Source: Hyphomicrobiales bacterium (GTDB lineage: Bacteria > Pseudomonadota > Alphaproteobacteria > Rhizobiales > Rhizobiaceae). Taken from it: 40,234 bases of DNA. The stretch spans positions 1-40,234 of the forward strand of contig JAJFHT010000253.1 in assembly GCA_021775495.1 (NCBI GenBank), written 5' to 3'. The position numbers and the translations under genes are program-made. Shown here one piece after another: positions 7,707-15,801 of this stretch (position 1 is the stretch's first letter; every line of letters begins with the position of its first letter). The notes below the pieces were generated by a model. The model ran no database searches, was not told the DNA's origin, and was given only the letters and a program-made list of their open reading frames with translations.

Positions 7707-8775
7707 CATCACCCTCCGGCGTCACGTCCAGCACCCGGGCCCGCATGATGACTTTCACCGGCCCAGGCTTGCAGTCGCTCATGCAGGCCTCGGAATTTTT
7801 TGCGTAGTGCGGTTCATCCTTGCGTGTATCGGCGGTGAAATTGGCTTCGTTCGGCAGCCGGATGTCAGAGAAATTGTCCCGCGACAGCTCAAATTCCTCG
7901 TCGGTGACGATATCGTTCACGTAAAGCAGATAGGCGGTCAGGGCGTAGACATCGTCATCACTCAGCGATCGGGCATCGCCGAATGGCATGGCCCGGCGGA
8001 CATAGTCGAACACGGTGGAAAGATATGGCCAATAGGAGCCTATGGTTTTGACCGGGCGGTCTTCCTTCAAAGTGTCGTGGCCTCCCGCCAGTACCGGCCA
8101 GCGGTCAACGCCTTCGCCAAAATCTCCGTGGCAGGACGCACAATTCTCGGCGAAGAGCGGCTCGCCGTCTGCCACGGTTCCGCGTCCCGGTGGCAGGCCG
8201 GCGCCATCAGCCCTGATGTCGATGTCCCAGGCATTGACTTCTTCGGGCAGCGCCTTGCGGCCAAGGTGAAACACGCCGTGTTGTGGAATTGGAAGATTCC
8301 GCGACGACGGCGCGGCTGTTACCGTCGTAGCAGCCTTCTCCGGCTGATCATCGGTTTTTGTTTTCGCGGCATCAGCCGTTTCGGAACCGGTCGAGAATGT
8401 CTTCAGGTAGGCAATGATATTGTTTCGGTCTTTTTCTTTCTTCAAACCGCCAAACGCCATCTTTGTGCCTTTGATGAACTTGCGCGGTTTGGTGATCAGT
8501 TCGGCGACCGTGTCATCGGTCCACACAAGTCCTTTCTCGGCAGCCGCCTTCATGGCCTTCGAATATTTGAACTTTTCAATTGATCCGGCTGACCGGCCGA
8601 ACAGATCGTTCAGTTGCGGCCCGACCTTGTTCCTGGCATCCGGGCCAACAGCATGGCAGGCAACACATTTCTTGAACAGCTTTTTGCCGGCCCCGACATC
8701 CTGCGCCAGTGCAGGTGCAATCCCGGCCGACATCACGACGGCGGCCACAACCGCAAGATTACGAAACTTCGACAT
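7678..8775 (-). CDS. soxD: SoxD, diheme cytochrome subunit of sulfane dehydrogenase
   Basis: Electron-accepting partner of SoxC in the sulfane dehydrogenase that oxidises SoxY-bound sulfane sulfur by six electrons. 365 aa: signal peptide 1-24 (ending ALAQD), first cytochrome domain with CVACH (37-41) and candidate Met ligand in KGTKMAF (106), an Ala/Thr-rich linker (about 128-158), then the SoxD-specific part and second heme CASCH (212-216) in the motif FAENCASCHGDFGEG. ATG 8775 is chosen because GGGAG lies eight nt upstream; a GTG three codons earlier is less likely. The start overlaps the end of soxC by 17 bp, as expected for coupled subunits. Confidence 0.93.
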   Translation of the reverse strand: MSKFRNLAVVAAVVMSAGIAPALAQDVGAGKKLFKKCVACHAVGPDARNKVGPQLNDLFGRSAGSIEKFKYSKAMKAAAEKGLVWTDDTVAELITKPRKFIKGTKMAFGGLKKEKDRNNIIAYLKTFSTGSETADAAKTKTDDQPEKAATTVTAAPSSRNLPIPQHGVFHLGRKALPEEVNAWDIDIRADGAGLPPGRGTVADGEPLFAENCASCHGDFGEGVDRWPVLAGGHDTLKEDRPVKTIGSYWPYLSTVFDYVRRAMPFGDARSLSDDDVYALTAYLLYVNDIVTDEEFELSRDNFSDIRLPNEANFTADTRKDEPHYAKNSEACMSDCKPGPVKVIMRARVLDVTPEGDDGEGAGPVD

Positions 8776-10054
8776 TTTCCGCACTCCCGTCAGCTTTCAC
8801 GTGCCAGGTCTGAATCCCGTTATTGTGGTAAATCGAGTTCTGGCCGCGCGCAGCGCGCAACTCGTTTTTGGTTGGCTGAATATTCCCGGCCTCGTCAATT
8901 GCACGCGATTGCAGCAGCAACTCGGAGCCGTCCCAATTGAAATCGTGATAGAAACGGTGGAGCGATTTCGACAGGCTCGGACCATCCAGACGCGCAGTTT
9001 CCCAGTTGCGACCGCCATCGATCGAGACATCGACACGTTTGATCTTGCCATGCCCGGACCAGGCGACGCCGGTCACCACCGTCTGGCCTTTGCCATGGGT
9101 GATCGGCGCCTGCGGGCTCGGATTTGTAATCACCGACTTGACGTCCATGGTCCAGGTAAAGCGGCGCGCCTTGCCGTCCTCCATGAGGTCCGTGTATTTC
9201 GAAGTCTCTTCGCGCATCTGCCAGGGCTGGTCGCCGATCTCGATACGGCGAAGCCACTTGACCCACATATTACCTTCCCAGCCGGGAACGACGAGACGGA
9301 CCGGATAGCCTTGTTCCGGGCGCAGTGCTTCGCCGTTCATCTTGAAGGCGACAAGGCAATCGTCGAGCGCCTTTTCAAGCGGAATGGAGCGGGTCATGCC
9401 TGAAGCGTCCGCGCCCTCGGGGAGTATCCACTTGCCGCCTGACTTGATGCCAGCCTCGTTGAGAATATGTTTGAGCGGCACGCCCGTATACATGACATTG
9501 TGCACCATGCCGTGGGTGTACTGGCAGCCATTCAATTGCGCGCCGCGCCATTCCATTCCCGAATTTGCGGCGCATTCCAGGAAGTAGACCCGGTTTTCGC
9601 GCGGAAACCGCTTCAGGTCTTCCATGGTGAAGACCAGCGGCGTGTCGACCATGCCGTTAATCATCAACCGGTGTTGCGCGGGATCAATATCGGCAATGCC
9701 GCCGTGATGGCGCTCGAAACAAAGGCCGTTCGGTGTGATGATGCCATCAAGCTCGTGCAGGGGGGTGAAATTGACCGAGGATTTCGGGTCGGCCGTGAGC
9801 CAGGAGACACTGCGCCGAACGACCTCTTTCTCATGTTCTGATGGAAAACCGTAGGGACGTTCATCGACGCCATCGCCGAGATAGCGGTTCCAGTCCTGGA
9901 TCTTGGTTATGGCGGGATCCGGGGCGGCTGCGGCCGCTTGCCGTCCACCGATCGCCAGTGCCGCAGCGGCACCGCTTGCGGCGAGACCGCCTGCAAGCAA
10001 TTTACGCCGTGCGGGATTGCTGATCTCAGTTTCCGGTTTCTTCCGGTTGTTCAC
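8759..10054 (-). CDS. soxC: SoxC, molybdenum-cofactor subunit of sulfane dehydrogenase
   Basis: Sulfite-oxidase-fold molybdoenzyme that, with SoxD, oxidises the sulfane sulfur left on SoxY after SoxB action; its presence predicts complete thiosulfate oxidation to sulfate rather than sulfur deposition. 431 aa. Residues 1-45 carry a Tat signal (ARRKLLAGG then an Ala-rich core). The molybdenum-ligating cysteine is Cys161 in YFLECAANSGMEW, followed by the family's MVHNVMYTGVPL and the VRLVVPGWEGNMWVKWL region. Translation starts at GTG 10054, eight nt after GGAGG; an in-frame ATG alternative is not available because the nearby ATG hits a stop. It is separated from soxB by 124 bp holding a possible internal promoter. 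Confidence 0.96.
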   Translation of the reverse strand: MNNRKKPETEISNPARRKLLAGGLAASGAAAALAIGGRQAAAAAPDPAITKIQDWNRYLGDGVDERPYGFPSEHEKEVVRRSVSWLTADPKSSVNFTPLHELDGIITPNGLCFERHHGGIADIDPAQHRLMINGMVDTPLVFTMEDLKRFPRENRVYFLECAANSGMEWRGAQLNGCQYTHGMVHNVMYTGVPLKHILNEAGIKSGGKWILPEGADASGMTRSIPLEKALDDCLVAFKMNGEALRPEQGYPVRLVVPGWEGNMWVKWLRRIEIGDQPWQMREETSKYTDLMEDGKARRFTWTMDVKSVITNPSPQAPITHGKGQTVVTGVAWSGHGKIKRVDVSIDGGRNWETARLDGPSLSKSLHRFYHDFNWDGSELLLQSRAIDEAGNIQPTKNELRAARGQNSIYHNNGIQTWHVKADGSAENVEVS

Positions 10055-10178
10055 CGTCGCATCCTCCCAGATGGGTTTAGATAAACATTCAAATATTCAT
10101 ATATATCAACATGAGATCGGGTGCAATCGGTAACAGGTTAAAGAAAGTCCCGCATTGCCGTTCGTTTTTTCCGAAGTA
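10055..10178 (-). promoter_or_regulatory. soxB-soxC gap with candidate operator / internal promoter
   Basis: An AT-rich patch (10081-10106) in otherwise GC-rich DNA contains ACATTCAAATATTC (10085-10098) followed by ATATATAT. The ATTC half-site is repeated with an 8-bp period (10087 and 10095). The same ACATTC-type motif occurs in the soxS-soxV and soxW-soxX gaps. It may give a separate SoxR-controlled start for soxCDEF. Inference from motif similarity only. Confidence 0.45.
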
Positions 10179-11882
10179 TCAGATGCCGACAACCTTGACG
10201 GCGCGATTTTCCGGCGCCGAAACCGTTCCCAGATTGCTGATATGCGTTTCCATCAGGTCATAGATCGCCGGACCTTCGACATTTTCATTGATCGAGGCCC
10301 AGCCACCGACCACATAGGATTTTCCCGCTTCGATCGGTTCGCCGGTTTTCAGCAGCATCATGTCCGAAATCCGGCTGCCGATATCCTGTTTGGGCGCGCA
10401 GGTGTAGCTCATGCCGCCGACCCGGACCATGTCGCCACCTTGCTGGAAAAACGGATCCTTGTTGAAGAGATTGTCGCAGACGTCTTCCAGGATATCCTTC
10501 AGCTGCTGGCCGGTGAACTCCAGTCGGTAGACACTGGGATAATTCATCGATGTCTGCGTGTAGAGGTCGTCGATGGTGATGTCTTGCCCGGGCAGCAGCG
10601 TTGTTCCCCAGCGGAACCCCGGGCTCAGCGATATCTCCGTGTCGCGCTCGGTTAGGATTCCCTGGCAGATCAGATCATCCCAGCTGCCGTTGAAGTTGCC
10701 CCGGCGGTAGAGCAGTCCTTCAGACTTGCCGATGACCCGGGTAGCTTCGCTTTCATACGGCGCCCGGACTTCGGCGATCTTTGCCGCCATTTCGGCGTCC
10801 GGTTCGATGACATCGGCAAAAATCGGAATGAGGTTTGACGAGAAGCCCGTCACCTTGCCGCCGCTGACCTCCAGATCGATACGGCCGAGATATTTTCCGT
10901 GCGACCCTGACGACAACAGCAGCGTGTCGTTTATCTCGATCGCCCGCGGAACGGCATCGTGGGTGTGGCCGGTCAGAATGACATCAATGCCGTTGACGAC
11001 GGTTGCCAGTTTCTGGTCGACATCGAAGCCGTCATGCGACAGCAGCACCACCACTTCGGCACCTTCGTCACGGGCCTTGTCGACATTGGTCTGAAGCACT
11101 TCAGGCCGGATGCCGAATGACCAGTCGGGAATCATCCAGCGCGGATTGGCAATCGGTGTATAGGGCATCGCCTGGCCGATCACCGCAATTTTCACACCGC
11201 CTTTCTCAAAATAAGCGGTGCTTTCGAAGACCGGTTCATCCCACTCATTGTCGAATATGTTGGAGGCCAGAAACGGATATCCCATATCCTCGACGATCTC
11301 GAGGACACGGTCCGCGCCGAAGGTGAACTCCCAATGGCCGACCATCGCATCGGGTTTGAGAAGTTTCATGCAATCGACCATGTCCTGGCCGTTGGTTTTC
11401 AAGGACGTATAGGAGCCCTGCCAAGTGTCGCCGCCATCGAGGAACAGCACCTTGTCCTCGCCGCGTTCGGCGCGGATCGCCTTGACCAGCGTCGCCGTCC
11501 GGTCAAGGCCGCCTAGCTTTCCGTAGCTGCGGGCAAGATTGACGTAATCGACCATCGTATGGGCGTAGGCGAGGGGGGTGCCGGCTTCGATATCGAAATG
11601 CGACAGGAATTCCTCGCCGACCAGATGTGGGGGAATACCTTCAAAATTGCCGACCCCGATATTGGTGTCCGGCGGCCGGAAATAGACTGGATTCAATTGA
11701 CCGTGAATATCGGTCAGATGAAGAAGCGTGATCTGGCCTTTCGAATCGAAGCGCAGCAGATCGTCCTGTGAGAGCTTTTGCTGTGCCAGCGCGCGGGTGA
11801 GGCTGCCGCCGCTCCCGGCAGACAAACCTGCGGTCAGACCGGCGACCGCCCCGAACTGCAAGAACTCACGTCGCGAAACCAT
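10179..11882 (-). CDS. soxB: SoxB, thiosulfohydrolase
   Basis: Periplasmic dimanganese enzyme that hydrolyses the sulfone group from SoxY-cysteine S-thiosulfonate and related adducts, releasing sulfate. 567 aa, the usual SoxB length. N-terminal Tat signal (SRREFLQFGAV, ending near residue 34). Metallophosphoesterase (5'-nucleotidase-like) motifs are in order: HLTDIHGQ, FLDGGDTWQG, the SoxB-diagnostic GHWEFTFG, LLSHDGFD and LTGHTHD. The C-terminal nucleotidase-type domain follows (about 385-560). ATG 11882 has a GAGGA element about five nt upstream. Lies 128 bp after soxA on the same strand; that gap shows no gene. Confidence 0.97.
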   Translation of the reverse strand: MVSRREFLQFGAVAGLTAGLSAGSGGSLTRALAQQKLSQDDLLRFDSKGQITLLHLTDIHGQLNPVYFRPPDTNIGVGNFEGIPPHLVGEEFLSHFDIEAGTPLAYAHTMVDYVNLARSYGKLGGLDRTATLVKAIRAERGEDKVLFLDGGDTWQGSYTSLKTNGQDMVDCMKLLKPDAMVGHWEFTFGADRVLEIVEDMGYPFLASNIFDNEWDEPVFESTAYFEKGGVKIAVIGQAMPYTPIANPRWMIPDWSFGIRPEVLQTNVDKARDEGAEVVVLLSHDGFDVDQKLATVVNGIDVILTGHTHDAVPRAIEINDTLLLSSGSHGKYLGRIDLEVSGGKVTGFSSNLIPIFADVIEPDAEMAAKIAEVRAPYESEATRVIGKSEGLLYRRGNFNGSWDDLICQGILTERDTEISLSPGFRWGTTLLPGQDITIDDLYTQTSMNYPSVYRLEFTGQQLKDILEDVCDNLFNKDPFFQQGGDMVRVGGMSYTCAPKQDIGSRISDMMLLKTGEPIEAGKSYVVGGWASINENVEGPAIYDLMETHISNLGTVSAPENRAVKVVGI

Positions 11883-12010
11883 AATTGTCCTCGTATCAAA
11901 GGATGACCTTATCCATCCGGGCGGAATCAGGAATCCCGCCCGTCAAATCGTTTCATGTTGCCTTCGGTTGGCGTGGCTACACCAGCGTCCAAAGCCGGGT
12001 CTTGTTGCGT

Positions 12011-12868
12011 TCAGTTCCGGACCGACGGAACTTCCACCGACAATCCCTTGCCGCGCGAGGCGACATAGAGTTCCAGAGCGATGAACTCGTCCGAACCGCG
12101 TTTGAACGGTGTCGCACGAATGTTCTGCATGCAGCCCTTGAACCGACGATGGATCGATCCGAGACCGCCCCATTTCAGCCGGTAAACCGGAAATCCGTTG
12201 ATATGGCCCTGGCTCAGATGGTCGGCCCGGATCATCTTGCCGTAATTGTTTTCATGGCAATGGGCACATGACATGTCGAGCTGTCCGACGCGGGTGTAAT
12301 AGAGTTCCTTGCCTTTTTCCCAGACCGAGGCCATGGGGCCACCGGTTTCGACAGTCACCGGCATGCCGCGCGATTGCAGCCCGATCAACGCGGTCATGTT
12401 CAGCATCTCCTGTGCCTCCCATTTCCAGGCTTTCGCTCCCATCCGCTCGGTACGACATTCGTTGATGATGTGCTCCAGCGTCTCGGGTTTGCTCTTGGCT
12501 TCGTCCCAGCGTGGCAGGTTGGGGCGCAGGCCCTTGAAATCTGACACATCCGCATGACAATCGGCACAGGCTTTGCCCTCCGATCCATCCACCATTGCGA
12601 ACTGATCGATTGCCTGTTCAACCGCCACCATGCCGGGATTTTCGAAATCATCGGTTTGCAGAGACTGGGTCTCGCTCGCCCTGAAACGCCAGCCTGAATA
12701 GAGATGTTCGAGTGGCGAGTCTGCGGGCGCCTTGACATCCGTTACAATCGTCTCGCCTTCAATCGCCAGGCTGTTTTCATCCGGATCCCCGGCACTATGT
12801 GAAGCCAGTCCGATCGTCAGTGCAAACGCCCCTGCGATCACGGCAAGTTTTTTTCCGGTTCTATGCAT
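12011..12868 (-). CDS. soxA: SoxA, diheme cytochrome c subunit of SoxXA
   Basis: With SoxX forms the c-type cytochrome that oxidatively couples thiosulfate to the SoxY cysteine. 285 aa from ATG 12868, chosen because AGGAGG lies four nt upstream and a signal peptide (about 1-26) follows; an upstream in-frame start would add 14 unlikely residues. Two heme sites are present, CADCH (101-105) and CAHCH (201-205), so this is the diheme type. The heme-ligand/active-site cysteine is Cys246 in HRRFKGCMQNIRA, the position known to carry a persulfide in characterised SoxA. It lies 47 bp downstream of soxZ on the minus strand. Confidence 0.96.
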   Translation of the reverse strand: MHRTGKKLAVIAGAFALTIGLASHSAGDPDENSLAIEGETIVTDVKAPADSPLEHLYSGWRFRASETQSLQTDDFENPGMVAVEQAIDQFAMVDGSEGKACADCHADVSDFKGLRPNLPRWDEAKSKPETLEHIINECRTERMGAKAWKWEAQEMLNMTALIGLQSRGMPVTVETGGPMASVWEKGKELYYTRVGQLDMSCAHCHENNYGKMIRADHLSQGHINGFPVYRLKWGGLGSIHRRFKGCMQNIRATPFKRGSDEFIALELYVASRGKGLSVEVPSVRN

Positions 12869-12915
12869 ATGTCCTCCTCCCGATGGTGCGCCGACGGCGC
12901 TTCCATCCAAATCGC

Positions 12916-13239
12916 TTAGCCGACGGTGATCTTCTTCTCAGTTGTGTATTCCGATCCGTCATCGTCGACCCAGAGAAACTTGAACGTGCCGCTCTCATTC
13001 ACCTTGACGCGAAATTCCAGATAGGGATTGGCCGAGACCGCCGGATCGATATCCGCAGAAAACACCTCGGTTCCGTTGAAGGTCGCGGCAAATCTGTTGA
13101 TGATTTTCCGCGGAATCTTCTCACCTTTTTTGTTCTTGCGCTGGCCCGATTCCATCTTGTGGCTGATCAGCGTCTTGATGGTGATGATGTCACCGGCTTT
13201 GGCCTTTTTAGGGACCTTTACACGGGGTTTTGAAGCCAT
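12916..13239 (-). CDS. soxZ: SoxZ, sulfur carrier complex subunit
   Basis: Partner of SoxY in the periplasmic SoxYZ carrier on which all Sox intermediates are bound. 107 aa with no signal peptide, as known for SoxZ, which is exported together with Tat-targeted SoxY. Family motifs include the Lys-rich start (KPRVKVPKKAKAG), LISHKMESGQRK, PRKIINRF, the NPYLEFRVKVNESG strand and FKWVDDDG-like LWVDDDGSEYT. The start is ATG 13239 with AGGAG upstream. It follows soxY by 19 bp. Confidence 0.97.
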   Translation of the reverse strand: MASKPRVKVPKKAKAGDIITIKTLISHKMESGQRKNKKGEKIPRKIINRFAATFNGTEVFSADIDPAVSANPYLEFRVKVNESGTFKFLWVDDDGSEYTTEKKITVG

Positions 13240-13258
13240 TTCATTTGTCTCCTGTCAA

Positions 13259-13714
13259 TCAGCCGCCGCAGCCGCCGATGGTCACCTTGACCTGGTTCTT
13301 CGCCATATGGACGGAACCGTCGCTCATTTTTGCCACCGCGATGACATTCTGCGTTTTCGCCAGCCGGATGCGGGTCTTGGCCGTTGCAACACCGCTTGCC
13401 GCCGTGAAATTGAAGGTGATGACCTCCGGATTGGGGTTGCCGTCCGCAAGCACCATGACCGATTTCACGTGGTTGTCTTCTGTCATCGGGCTGTCGACCT
13501 CGACCGAGATCGGCACAGTATTGCCGTTTTCGGCGATTTCAGGCGTTGTCAGGCTGACCTGGCCTTCGCCGATCTCTGCACCCTCGGCGAATGCCTTGAG
13601 TGCTGCGTCGATCTCTTCCGCGCTGGCATGGGCACGGTTGATCCGTGAACCGAACACGGCAAACAACGCGCCAGCTGTCCCGAGCGCCATTGCCTTTCTT
13701 CTGGTGATTTTCAT
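13259..13714 (-). CDS. soxY: SoxY, sulfur-carrier subunit with C-terminal GGCGG
   Basis: Covalent carrier of sulfur intermediates. 151 aa; residues 1-31 form a Tat signal (TRRKAMALGTAG) and the protein ends in the diagnostic GGCGG, with Cys149 as the swinging-arm attachment site. ATG 13714 is chosen over a codon 21 nt upstream because a GAGG element precedes it and the Tat motif begins normally; the upstream codon would overlap the end of soxX. Sits between soxX and soxZ in the canonical XYZ order. Confidence 0.97.
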   Translation of the reverse strand: MKITRRKAMALGTAGALFAVFGSRINRAHASAEEIDAALKAFAEGAEIGEGQVSLTTPEIAENGNTVPISVEVDSPMTEDNHVKSVMVLADGNPNPEVITFNFTAASGVATAKTRIRLAKTQNVIAVAKMSDGSVHMAKNQVKVTIGGCGG

Positions 13715-13734
13715 GGAATCGCCTCGCATGTGCA

Positions 13735-14205
13735 TTATTCCTCTTTCAGAGTCTTGAGATAGGCCAACACGTCCTCGACCTGTTCCGCCGACAGGATCGT
13801 CTTGCCGTCAAACTTGTCCATTGTCCGCGCCCCGTTTTTCAACCGGTAGAACGACGGCATTATGGTATCTTCGCTGAGTGCTATTTTTGAATTGATCAGG
13901 ATCGCCCGCAATTCCGGTTCCTCCCAGCGATCGGCGACTCCGTCCAGCGTCGGGCCGACCTCGCCATGAAACGGCTGCTCGGACAGGTCCTTGTTCATGT
14001 GGCAGGCAAGGCAATTGCCTTGTTTCCGATTGGCAAAGACCTTGCGACCGTTCTCCGGGTTGCCGGCAGATCCCGTAAGGGATTTGGCAACCTCACCGTC
14101 ATCGATCATCACGGCATCGGGCAGGACCACTTCGGCAGTTGCATAAGGTGCGGTGATCGCCAGCATGCCTGCCACGAGCGAAAGCGCAGCCAGTTTCTTG
14201 GTCAA
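13735..14205 (-). CDS. soxX: SoxX, monoheme cytochrome c subunit of SoxXA
   Basis: Takes electrons from SoxA during thiosulfate conjugation to SoxY. 156 aa; signal peptide 1-24 (ending ATAEV), one heme site CLACH (65-69) and a candidate Met axial ligand in DTIMPSFYR near residue 115. Translation appears to begin at TTG 14205: AGGAGG sits five nt upstream and no ATG or GTG in frame would keep the signal peptide, so a rare start codon may lower the amount of the first gene of the XYZA block. Preceded by a 142-bp gap with hairpins and a candidate operator. Confidence 0.95.
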   Translation of the reverse strand: MTKKLAALSLVAGMLAITAPYATAEVVLPDAVMIDDGEVAKSLTGSAGNPENGRKVFANRKQGNCLACHMNKDLSEQPFHGEVGPTLDGVADRWEEPELRAILINSKIALSEDTIMPSFYRLKNGARTMDKFDGKTILSAEQVEDVLAYLKTLKEE

Positions 14206-14347
14206 TTCTTCCTCCTGATTTTTCTTAATCGGCGCAAAAAACGGCGCCGACCTCCCCTTTCGGGGACGCTAAAGCGGAATCAATTCACAATCAATAGATT
14301 TATTGTAATTTTTGAATGTATCCAGCTTCGACTGACCGCGAGGCGCT
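14206..14347 (-). promoter_or_regulatory. soxW-soxX gap: candidate operator, promoter and leader hairpins
   Basis: No gene. An AT-rich patch holds the inverted repeat CAATA-GATT-TATTG (14292-14305) and, overlapping it, ATTG-N8-GAAT (14302-14317), one mismatch from the ATTC-N8-GAAT pattern reported for SqrR. Read on the minus strand it gives ACATTCAAA, identical over nine bases to the soxC-upstream site. Downstream toward soxX are two hairpins: TCGGCGC/GCGCCGA (14229-14250, 8-nt loop) and CCCC-TTTC-GGGG (14254-14265). Published work on a related sox cluster places SoxR binding in this gap; the exact site here is inference. Confidence 0.5.
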
Positions 14348-14932
14348 TCAATCGGTGTTTTCCTGTCCTGCATCGCTGCGCTCGCGTATCCGGCGCGCGT
14401 GGTATTGTTGGAAGCCCTCGTCTCCCGAGTAGCCTTTCTCGTTGACCCAGTTGAACATGTCCAGAAACGTTCCCTTGTGGAATGCCCCCGGCATGGCGGC
14501 GACGGCCGACTGCCGTGCGTTCTGCCCATCGACCGGAGCTTCGGGCATGAACAGGATCGTCGGAGTGAACAACACGCCCCATTTGCGCGCCGCGGTTTTT
14601 TCGGTCAGTTCCTCGCCATCGGAATCGATGACCTCCTCGTCGCCGTACAGATTGTACTGCACCACCACAAAATTGTCCCTGATGAAGTCGCGCACCTGTG
14701 GATCGGTCAGCACCTTTTCGTGGACTTCCCTGCAGTAGATGCAGCCGCGTTGCTCAAATATCAGGGCCAGTCGTTTGCCCTGTTCCTCGGCCGCGACAAT
14801 GTCCTCGGCAATGTCGCGAAAGGTGATGGTGAACCAGTCCTGCTTGTGCAGCCCGTCCTCGCCGATTTCCGCTCCGATGGCCGGGATGGCAACAATGCTG
14901 AGCAGCAGAGAAACGATGAATACACGGATCAT
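14348..14932 (-). CDS. soxW: SoxW, periplasmic thioredoxin
   Basis: Thiol-disulfide protein kept reduced by SoxV and thought to keep SoxYZ or SoxS active in the periplasm. 194 aa; signal peptide 1-20 (ending AIGAE), thioredoxin fold with the redox motif GCIYC (Cys64, Cys67) and the cis-proline context FTPTILF. The C-terminal tail (about 165-194) is charged and probably flexible. Lies 9 bp downstream of soxV, its predicted electron donor. Confidence 0.9.
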   Translation of the reverse strand: MIRVFIVSLLLSIVAIPAIGAEIGEDGLHKQDWFTITFRDIAEDIVAAEEQGKRLALIFEQRGCIYCREVHEKVLTDPQVRDFIRDNFVVVQYNLYGDEEVIDSDGEELTEKTAARKWGVLFTPTILFMPEAPVDGQNARQSAVAAMPGAFHKGTFLDMFNWVNEKGYSGDEGFQQYHARRIRERSDAGQENTD

Positions 14933-14941
14933 GATGGCCTC

Positions 14942-15676
14942 CTATCCTATTGTGGCAAATCCCGGGAACGTGTCCAGCAACCATTGTGCGATGTAGGACA
15001 TCGAACCCGTGATGAAGAGAATTCCGGTAACAATCAGCAGCAGACCCATGGCGATTTCGATCTTGCGCATATGCCGTTTGAACCGGCTGGCAAATCCCAG
15101 GAACCGGCCGGCAAAGACCGCAGCCAGCATGAATGGAATGCCGATGCCGAGCGAATAGACCGCCAGCAGCATCGCGCCGCGCAGAGCCGTTCCCTCGGCG
15201 CCGGCAACGAACAGAATGGCCGCCAGCACCGGCCCGACACAAGGAGTCCATCCGAACGCGAAGGCCAGCCCCATCACATAGGCGCCGGCATACCCGACAT
15301 TGTTGTTTTGCACGTCGAATCGGGCTTCGCGATAGAGCAGGCCAATGCGGAACAGACCGACAAAATGCAACCCCATCACGATGATGATGACGCCTGCGAT
15401 AATTGCCAGCGTATCGAAATATTGCGCCACGGTCTGGCCGATGACACTGGCCGTGGCGCCCAGCGCAACAAAGACCGAAGTAAATCCCAGAACGAAGAAC
15501 AGCGATGACAGAATGATCCGCCGCGCCATGCCCGGTGCCAGATCCTCGTCACCGAGCTCGGAAAAACTGATACCGGCAAGATAAGCAATATAGGGCGGGA
15601 CAATCGGCAGCACACAGGGCGAGATAAAGGAGAGCAGCCCGGCAAGAAGTGCCGCGCCGATACTGACATCAAGCAT
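14942..15676 (-). CDS. soxV: SoxV, CcdA/DsbD-type membrane thiol transporter
   Basis: Inner-membrane protein that moves reducing equivalents from cytoplasmic thioredoxin to the periplasm for SoxW and SoxS. 244 aa with six hydrophobic segments and the two conserved cysteine-proline motifs of CcdA: SFISPCVLP (Cys21) and GWTPCVGP. First gene of the minus-strand sox operon; it is transcribed divergently from soxS. A general CcdA for cytochrome maturation is the alternative, but the location beside soxW and soxS makes SoxV much more likely. Confidence 0.92.
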   Translation of the reverse strand: MLDVSIGAALLAGLLSFISPCVLPIVPPYIAYLAGISFSELGDEDLAPGMARRIILSSLFFVLGFTSVFVALGATASVIGQTVAQYFDTLAIIAGVIIIVMGLHFVGLFRIGLLYREARFDVQNNNVGYAGAYVMGLAFAFGWTPCVGPVLAAILFVAGAEGTALRGAMLLAVYSLGIGIPFMLAAVFAGRFLGFASRFKRHMRKIEIAMGLLLIVTGILFITGSMSYIAQWLLDTFPGFATIG

Positions 15677-15801
15677 TCCCGCTCCTCACCTTGATGCGGC
15701 TTGTACACTCGGCACGTTCCGCAAATAATCGTGCTGGAAAACATTCGCTATTTGCTATATGTATGGTGCAGCTTGCCTGTTTGGCAATGGTCGATGGGGA
15801 A
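15677..15801. promoter_or_regulatory. Divergent soxV-soxS control region with candidate SoxR operator
   Basis: Contains the perfect inverted repeat GCAAATA (15721-15727) / TATTTGC (15749-15755), centres 28 bp apart, and the ACATTC element (15741-15746) that recurs upstream of soxX and soxC. It should carry promoters for both transcripts; no consensus -35/-10 pair stands out. Published SoxR of a related species binds the corresponding gap, which supports but does not prove the site. Confidence 0.5.

Noticed and set aside
8414-9403. Long plus-strand frame (329 codons) opposite soxD and soxC
   Set aside because: It is antisense to two clear sox genes; long antisense frames are expected in GC-rich DNA and it has no recognisable domain.
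15691-15801. N-terminally longer SoxS
   Set aside because: It would place the divergent control region inside the gene and put 37 residues ahead of a clear signal peptide.
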